Shown: one piece after another, positions 15,320-19,766 of the stretch | Position numbering within the stretch: position 1 is the stretch's first letter | Layout of the letters: every line of letters begins with the position of its first letter | Source of the DNA: Oscillospiraceae bacterium | GTDB taxonomy: Bacteria > Bacillota > Clostridia > Oscillospirales > Ruminococcaceae | Reading direction: 5' to 3' | DNA: 19,766 bases | Assembly (NCBI GenBank): GCA_009784765.1 | Contig: WQXP01000004.1 | Span: 1 to 19,766, forward strand | Position numbers and translations under genes: made by a program | Notes under the pieces: generated by a model | Seen by the model: only the letters and a program-made list of their open reading frames with translations | What the model was told of the DNA's origin: nothing | The model's database searches: none

Positions 15320-15589
15320 CTACATTCCTATTTGCGACACACGCTCAAAAATTGTTTTCATGAAATCCATGCTCTGGTTCATCATCCACGGCCCGAAAAT
15401 CAGAAGCGCGACTGCAATTCCGATTAGTTTCGGCGCGAAAGTCATTGTCTGTTCCTGCACTTGAGTTGCGGCTTGCAAAATCGCGATTATCAGCCCGATT
15501 CCCATAGCCATAAGCAACATCGGCGCAACCATTCGGATTGCTAACCACAGTGCTTCACTGAAAACGCTGAGTACTATTTCAGGTGACAT
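15320..15589 (-). CDS. fliQ: Flagellar export gate protein FliQ
   Basis: Small membrane subunit of the FliPQR export core. The 89-residue product has two membrane helices (about 14-40 and 52-68) linked by the family loop QAATQVQEQTMTFAPKLIG. GAGGAGG (15597-15603) lies 7 nt before the ATG. The gap to fliP carries a hairpin element that may be mobile. fliR follows after a short spacer. Confidence 0.96.
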   Translation of the reverse strand: MSPEIVLSVFSEALWLAIRMVAPMLLMAMGIGLIIAILQAATQVQEQTMTFAPKLIGIAVALLIFGPWMMNQSMDFMKTIFERVSQIGM

Positions 15590-15604
15590 AATCTTTCCTC
15601 CTCA

Positions 15605-15682
15605 TTTTGCCTCGCGTTTCGTCAAGCTATCCCCTCCGGCGCGGCAGAGCCACCCCTCCGGGGAATCGCTCTTGTTTTGCCT
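15605..15682 (-). repeat. Hairpin repeat element between fliP and fliQ (copy 2 of the family)
   Basis: On the plus strand it starts GTCAAGCTATCCCC (15621-15634) and ends GGGGAATCGCTCTTG (15660-15674), an imperfect inverted repeat. Inside, CCCCTCCGG is repeated directly (15631-15639 and 15653-15661). TTTTGCCT flanks it on both sides (15605-15612 and 15675-15682), and the right copy overlaps the fliP stop codon. The edges match those of the leuS-leader hairpin at 1128-1186. As there, it sits just upstream of a ribosome binding site on the minus strand. Confidence 0.6.
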
Positions 15683-16625
15683 AAGTCCCGGGTAGCTGAT
15701 AGTTGAACGACTCCACAAGCGTTCCCACGAGCAGTTCCCAGCCGTTCACAAGAACAAAAAGCATAAGCTTAAACGGCATCGAAATCATTGCCGGCGGAAG
15801 CATCATCATACCCATTGACATGAGCGTCGCCGCGATTACCATGTCGATTACCAAGAAAGGTATAAACAAAAAGAAACCCATCTGAAACGCCCGCGACATT
15901 TCACTCACCATAAATGAGGGGATTACAACGCGCATGGGAAGCTCATCGTGGGTGAACATATTCTCTCTGTCGAACTCATAGTAATACATGGGCGTGCCGT
16001 CTTCGCTCAAGTCATAGAGCGTCAATTCCGCCATATCCATGAAAAAGTTCATGCTGTCATTCGAAGTTTGCATGAGCATGAACCGCTTCAGCGGGCCCCC
16101 GGCAGCTTCGACTGCCTCCCAGGCGGTGAGTTCCCCGTCTATGTGCGGCTGATACGCTTCGTCGTTGATTTCCGCGAACACAGGCCACATGATGAACATA
16201 GTCAAAAACAGCGCAAGCCCGACTAACACTTGGTTCGGCGGCGTTGACTGCGTACTCATCGCGTTTCGCATAAATCCGAGAACAATGATAATCCGCGTAA
16301 ACGAGGTCATCATCAGAAGAATCGACGGCGCGACAGAGATAATCGTAATCAGCAGAAGTATTTGCAGCGGCTGAGAGCCGTCAACACCAATCAACTCTTC
16401 AAGAGCTGAACCCGGCGTCGGCGACATGGTGTCCGCTCCTTCTGCGCCGCCCTCGTTTGCGACGGCGGTAGGCGCGTCGGCGACAGGGGTAGGCTCGTCT
16501 GCAAAAATGGGAAGCGTAAACGCTGCAATCAACAGAAAAACGACAACGACAAAAGTAGTCCCTGCCTGCAAAAATTTTGCAATATTACGCTTCGTGTTTT
16601 TCTTTATATTTTTCCTTGATTTCAC
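15681..16625 (-). CDS. fliP: Flagellar export gate protein FliP
   Basis: Main subunit of the FliPQR export core. The 314-residue product is longer than the usual ~250. It has a cleavable-type signal (hydrophobic 24-41, ending FADEP) and a 40-residue alanine/proline/acid-rich linker (43-82) before the first core helix. The family blocks PSILLMMTSFTRIIIVLGFMRNA (100-122), TPPNQVLVGLALFLTMF and FQMGFFLFIPFLVIDMVIA follow, then MSMGMMMLPPAMISMPFKLMLFVL and the GWELLVGTLV end. The periplasmic loop carries extra residues around 205-228 (LSEDGTPMYYYEFDRENMF). The start is GTG, 1 nt after the fliO stop, with AGGAAG 9 nt upstream inside fliO. Confidence 0.96.
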   Translation of the reverse strand: MKSRKNIKKNTKRNIAKFLQAGTTFVVVVFLLIAAFTLPIFADEPTPVADAPTAVANEGGAEGADTMSPTPGSALEELIGVDGSQPLQILLLITIISVAPSILLMMTSFTRIIIVLGFMRNAMSTQSTPPNQVLVGLALFLTMFIMWPVFAEINDEAYQPHIDGELTAWEAVEAAGGPLKRFMLMQTSNDSMNFFMDMAELTLYDLSEDGTPMYYYEFDRENMFTHDELPMRVVIPSFMVSEMSRAFQMGFFLFIPFLVIDMVIAATLMSMGMMMLPPAMISMPFKLMLFVLVNGWELLVGTLVESFNYQLPGT

Positions 16626-16626
16626 G

Positions 16627-17004
16627 TTACTTTTCTTCCTTTTGTTTAAGCCCTATGCTGTTGCGAAAAGCGATTCCCAACGCTTCCTTAAAACTGCGCT
16701 GCTGCCTGGTGTCATGCCCGTCTTGATTTAGCGCGTCTTCAGTATACTCGAGATACTCGCTCAAGCTCATATCCAAGTCAGCGATTTTTTCAACACTTTG
16801 AGAAGTTACGCCTATTAGCACTAATTTCCCAGCGACGTTAGCGACAAGCATCGCCGAATCCCGCCCGAGCATTGCACGGTCAAGAACACGAAGCCGCCCG
16901 CCGGACGCGGAAATGCGTCTGCTGAATCTTCTGAGACCGTACATAGTAAGGAAAAACAGCCCCAGAACCCCAAACAGGGAGAGTAACATTTTCAGATATT
17001 CCAT
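16627..17004 (-). CDS. fliO: Flagellar biosynthesis protein FliO
   Basis: Helps assemble the FliP ring of the export gate. The 125-residue product has one N-terminal membrane helix (about 5-24), then a basic RRFSRR stretch and a small beta-rich domain: LRVLDRAMLGRDSAMLVANVAGKLVLIGVTSQSVEKI (39-75), the FliO pattern. A charged tail follows. It lies between cheY and fliP as in other Clostridia. The ribosome binding site is weak (GGGGT) and a hairpin lies in the 84-bp gap upstream. Confidence 0.92.
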   Translation of the reverse strand: MEYLKMLLSLFGVLGLFFLTMYGLRRFSRRISASGGRLRVLDRAMLGRDSAMLVANVAGKLVLIGVTSQSVEKIADLDMSLSEYLEYTEDALNQDGHDTRQQRSFKEALGIAFRNSIGLKQKEEK

Positions 17005-17029
17005 AATGATTAACTACCCCATACCAAGA

Positions 17030-17065
17030 CAAGAGGAAAAATCACTAAGCGTGTCCCTCCTCTTG
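17030..17065 (-). other. Stem-loop in the cheY-fliO gap
   Basis: CAAGAGGA (17030-17037) and TCCTCTTG (17058-17065) form an 8-bp stem around an interior that can pair again (CAC with GTG, 17043-17053). No U-tract follows on the minus strand, so it looks more like an mRNA processing or stability hairpin than a terminator. Confidence 0.45.
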
Positions 17066-17088
17066 AACTTTTAGTTATTACCCCGAGC

Positions 17089-17451
17089 TTACCCTAAAAT
17101 CTTAGTAACGGTCTGGAGAATTCTGTCGGGTTTGAACGGCTTAACAATGAAGTCAAGCGCGCCGAGTTTTATCGCTTCAACAACCATCGCTTCTTGTCCC
17201 ATAGCGGAACACATGATAATCTTCGCGGTAGGATTTTTCGCTTTAATCTCGCTCAAAGCTTCGATTCCCGTCTTATTGGGCATGGTTATGTCCATGACAA
17301 CGAGGTCAGGGCTTTCCGCCTCGTACATCTGACAAGCGATTTCGCCGTCCGCCGCCTCAATAATGTTGGTAAAGCCGTTTTTGGTCAACGTATCTTTGAT
17401 GAGCATTCTCATGAACGCCGCGTCATCGACCAACAAGATTTTCTTATCCAT
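17089..17451 (-). CDS. cheY: Chemotaxis response regulator CheY
   Basis: A single-domain receiver that, when phosphorylated by CheA, binds the flagellar switch. The 120-residue product has the acidic pair D9-D10, the phosphorylated D54 in VVMDITMPNKTG, S82 in the switch position (MCSAM) and K104 in VKPF. There is no output domain. AAGGAG lies 11 nt before the ATG. It sits between fliY and fliO, the usual clostridial place, next to its binding partners FliM and FliY. Confidence 0.97.
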   Translation of the reverse strand: MDKKILLVDDAAFMRMLIKDTLTKNGFTNIIEAADGEIACQMYEAESPDLVVMDITMPNKTGIEALSEIKAKNPTAKIIMCSAMGQEAMVVEAIKLGALDFIVKPFKPDRILQTVTKILG

Positions 17452-17524
17452 AGTATATTGTTCTCCTTAATAAATATTAACTGTTATAATTATTCCTCAC
17501 CCAAGGAATTACTGCCCTGCAAAA

Positions 17525-18709
17525 TCACTCTTTTCCGAGTGAGTCCATAAACTTCGACTTGATAATCTCTGTAATGCGAACAGCAAAGTTGTCGTCGATT
17601 ACCACTACGTCTCCGCGAGCAATCAAGTTCCCGTTGACAACAACATCAACCGGTGCCCCCGCTTGGCGTTCGAGTTCGATAATCGTGCCTTGCGAAAACT
17701 CAAGGATTTCCTTAACACGCTTGCGAGTAGTCCCGATTTCGACAGAAATCTGAAGCGGAACACCCATAAGAAGCTTGAGGTTATCCTTTTGGTCACCCGA
17801 AAGCCCCGAATCAAACTGCTCAAACTGATGGAGCTGAGCGTTCTGAATGTTAATCGGCGGATAGCCTCCGTAAGGCGACGGCGGATAATAACCAGCGTAA
17901 GGCGGCATTTGCGGCATCGGCATTCCTTGAGGCGGATAGCCCTGCATTTGCGGTGGCATTCCTTGCGGCGGATAGCCCTGCATCTGCGGCGGCATTCCTT
18001 GAGGCGGCATTCCGGGGGCTGCAGCTTGAGGTGCGTCCCCTGCAGGAGCAGGTGTCGGCGCAGGCGCAGATTTCGCATTCTTAGCGGCAGCTTCAGCCTC
18101 AGACTCTTGCGCATTCATTTCCATGAGCCTTTCAGACAGCTCTTTCGCGAGGCTGAGTTTCAGCACAGACACGAATTCCGAGTCAATGATGTCTTCAATC
18201 GTGAGACGGAAAGTAACAGTAACAATTTCCTCATCTACTGCAAAATCAGTATCTTGAGAGAAGTCAATCAAATCCATGACACGGGGTTCCGGTGCAGAAA
18301 TGTCGATGTTCAAGTTAAGAAACTTCGACAACGCAGTCGAACACGAACCCATCATTTGGTTCATGACTTCAGATACTGCACTTATGTTGAGTTCATCGAA
18401 CTCAAAGTCAGGCTGAAGCACAAGGGGTTGCCCCATAAGCTGGTTCAGAATCATCTGAACATCATTTTGTTTCAGCAACATGAGGTTAGTGCCCGTAATC
18501 CCCTTAGTGTAGACGATTTTTACGCAAATCGCGGGTTCGATGCCGTCGCGTTTAATATCCCCCGCTTTGATTACGTCAATCGTAGGTGTAGTAATAAGAA
18601 CCTTGGTATCGAGAAGCTCGGAAACTGCGGTAGCCGCACTCCCCATTCCGACGTTCATTATTTCGCCTATTGCATCTTTTTGAATATCTGTGATTTCAAA
18701 ATTCGCCAT
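17525..18709 (-). CDS. fliY: Flagellar switch protein and CheY-P phosphatase FliY (FliN type)
   Basis: C-ring protein with two parts. Residues 1-200 are CheC-like, with both phosphatase motifs: E16-IM-N19 and E114-VM-N117. Residues about 310-394 are the FliN/SpoA domain (LLMGVPLQISVEIGTTRKRV, VDVVVNGNLIARGDVVVIDDNFAVRI). Between them is a 100-residue linker: first Ala/Pro-rich, then PPQGMPPQMQGY repeats, then Tyr/Pro/Gly. The N-terminal CheY-binding peptide seen in some FliY proteins is absent; the CheC-like domain begins almost at the start. A GGGAG-type ribosome binding site lies about 11 nt before the ATG. Long, low-complexity linker lengths vary in this family, but the exact repeat is notable. 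Confidence 0.96.
   Translation of the reverse strand: MANFEITDIQKDAIGEIMNVGMGSAATAVSELLDTKVLITTPTIDVIKAGDIKRDGIEPAICVKIVYTKGITGTNLMLLKQNDVQMILNQLMGQPLVLQPDFEFDELNISAVSEVMNQMMGSCSTALSKFLNLNIDISAPEPRVMDLIDFSQDTDFAVDEEIVTVTFRLTIEDIIDSEFVSVLKLSLAKELSERLMEMNAQESEAEAAAKNAKSAPAPTPAPAGDAPQAAAPGMPPQGMPPQMQGYPPQGMPPQMQGYPPQGMPMPQMPPYAGYYPPSPYGGYPPINIQNAQLHQFEQFDSGLSGDQKDNLKLLMGVPLQISVEIGTTRKRVKEILEFSQGTIIELERQAGAPVDVVVNGNLIARGDVVVIDDNFAVRITEIIKSKFMDSLGKE
17921..18007 (-). repeat. 36-bp in-frame minisatellite in the fliY linker
   Basis: Two 36-bp units (17921-17956 and 17957-17992) differ at only a few bases and are followed by a 15-bp partial third unit (17993-18007). Each full unit codes for 12 residues of the type PPQGMPPQMQGY. 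Since 36 is a multiple of three, changes in copy number keep the reading frame. Confidence 0.85.
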
Positions 18710-18759
18710 TAGTCTGTCCGCTCCCTTTCATTACGTTCCGCTGTTTGCACGACTGTTGT

Positions 18760-19752
18760 TTACAGGTCGCTGCGCAGTACGTTTTCAATTTTGATTGCCT
18801 TTTGATTGTTGAAAATGCCCAACTTCCCGTCGAACCACGTTTTGCCGCCTATATTGAGTTCAATGTTGCTGTCAATGCCTTTGCCGAGCGGAATAATATC
18901 GCCGGTCTGCAAATTCATGATATCAAGCATATCGAGATTCGTCTCACCGAGAACCGCTGTAACATTCAGAAGCGATTGAGAAAGAGTGGTGATTATGTTT
19001 TCTCTGCGCTCTTCCTCTTTTGAGACTCCGCTCTTCCTTGCGCCTTTTGCGCTGAAAGTCGCGTATTTCTGCATAACGCTGTCTAACTCGAGAGCAGGAA
19101 TGCACACAGACACAATCGCCTTAACATCATTGATATGAACGTCCATCATAGCGATTGCCATAGCGTCATCGTACCCGATACTGGAAATTGCCCTCGCATT
19201 TGTCTCGATTTTAGCGAGCTTCGGCCGCACGTTGACGTAGTTTTCCCAGGGTTCTTGAAGCAAATTTACCATACTCGAAACTATCCCGCGCATGACGCTG
19301 ATTTCAATTTCCGTGAAGTCTCTGTCCGCCTCGTCGCTATTACCGCGACCGCCGAGCAATCGGTCAATCATGGTATAAGTAATCGAATTGGAAAGCTGAA
19401 CAATCGCAGAAACATCTTCGATTTCTTCGTCATTGATTTCGAGTTCCGCGAGCCCCATCATAACATAATCGGGGAGTGCGTTATTGAACTCATAGTATTT
19501 TTGCTCCTCTACCGAAACAAGGGAAACTTTGCAGTAAAGCCGAAGTAAACCCGTGTAGTAGGAAGACAAAAGCCGCGCATAGTTGTCGAAAATATTGTTC
19601 AAAACTTTCAGACGTTCTTTGGTAAGCTTCTTGGGCGACCTGAAGTCATAATCGCGTACTGCGATTTCGGTAGTCCCGACGACAGGTGCTTCGCCCGCTG
19701 AAATACCGCTCAGCATCGCGTCTATCTGTTCTTGCGTAAGAGCATCAGCCAA
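18760..19752 (-). CDS. fliM: Flagellar motor switch protein FliM
   Basis: C-ring protein that receives CheY-P and sets rotation direction. The 330-residue product starts with the CheY-binding peptide LTQEQIDAMLSG (5-16). The middle CheC-like domain includes MIDRLLGGRGNSDEADRDFTEIE (about 132-154), and the C-terminal SpoA domain reads GKGIDSNIELNIGGKTWFDG. The start codon is TTG, supported by the match of MADALTQEQIDAML to the family N-terminus and by GGTGA (19759-19763) 6 nt upstream. Only 14 bases remain before the edge; a possible TGA stop of an upstream gene lies in them. The operon continues to the right. Confidence 0.96.
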   Translation of the reverse strand: MADALTQEQIDAMLSGISAGEAPVVGTTEIAVRDYDFRSPKKLTKERLKVLNNIFDNYARLLSSYYTGLLRLYCKVSLVSVEEQKYYEFNNALPDYVMMGLAELEINDEEIEDVSAIVQLSNSITYTMIDRLLGGRGNSDEADRDFTEIEISVMRGIVSSMVNLLQEPWENYVNVRPKLAKIETNARAISSIGYDDAMAIAMMDVHINDVKAIVSVCIPALELDSVMQKYATFSAKGARKSGVSKEEERRENIITTLSQSLLNVTAVLGETNLDMLDIMNLQTGDIIPLGKGIDSNIELNIGGKTWFDGKLGIFNNQKAIKIENVLRSDL

Positions 19753-19766
19753 CTTTGTTCACCGTC

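Noticed and set aside
17663..18712. Long plus-strand reading frame (about 349 codons) opposite fliY
   Set aside because: It is a mirror of fliY; the product is Arg/His-rich low-complexity, has no family pattern and no ribosome binding site, while fliY has clear domains.
1..19766. tRNA, rRNA, CRISPR arrays, full insertion sequences, phage genes
   Set aside because: Intergenic gaps are short (largest about 250 bp) and none shows a cloverleaf, regular repeat-spacer units or transposase coding sequence.

Overview
The window looks like chromosomal DNA from a motile, Gram-positive member of the Clostridia (Bacillota). Supporting signs are a FliY-type switch protein (CheC-like plus FliN domains), the CheC/CheD adaptation pair, lipoprotein signal peptides, a DHHW-family cell-surface protein, strong AGGAGG-type ribosome binding sites and canonical sigma-A promoters with 17-bp spacers. 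No genus can be named from sequence alone.

Left part (1-6191), housekeeping and envelope genes. The 5' two-thirds or less of leuS (minus) runs off the left edge. It is divergent from a small acidic membrane-anchored protein with its own promoter and terminator. Then come a DHHW-family protein (plus) and a DUF378 membrane protein (plus). A shared hairpin separates these from a converging minus-strand pair, alr (alanine racemase) and a RimI-type acetyltransferase, which overlap by 4 bp. Divergent from alr is a LytR-CpsA-Psr-like protein that appears to have lost its catalytic arginines.

Right part (6222-19752), one long minus-strand flagellar/chemotaxis operon. In transcription order it is fliM, fliY, cheY, fliO, fliP, fliQ, fliR, flhB, flhA, fliA (sigma-28), two rod/hook proteins (flgF- and flgG-like), two phosphate-binding-protein-like lipoproteins, cheC, cheD. 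It encodes the switch/C-ring, the CheY response regulator, the type III export gate, the late flagellar sigma factor, rod parts and the CheC/CheD adaptation module. The operon enters from the right edge and ends at cheD. flhF and flhG, often found after flhA in Bacillota, are absent at that position.

The most unusual feature is the lipoprotein pair between flgG and cheC. The first gene (8313-8795) encodes only the N-terminal half of a PstS-like binding protein. The second (7380-8279) encodes a circularly permuted one: C-terminal half first, N-terminal half second. Both proteins end at the same homologous point. This could be a split/permuted or half-swapping binding-protein system tied to flagella.

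The intergenic gaps of the operon also carry small repeats: a hairpin family shared by the leuS leader and the fliP-fliQ gap, TGTAGGG-headed hairpins, a 23-nt repeat at the ends of cheD and flhB, and a 20-bp tandem duplication at the fliR stop codon.
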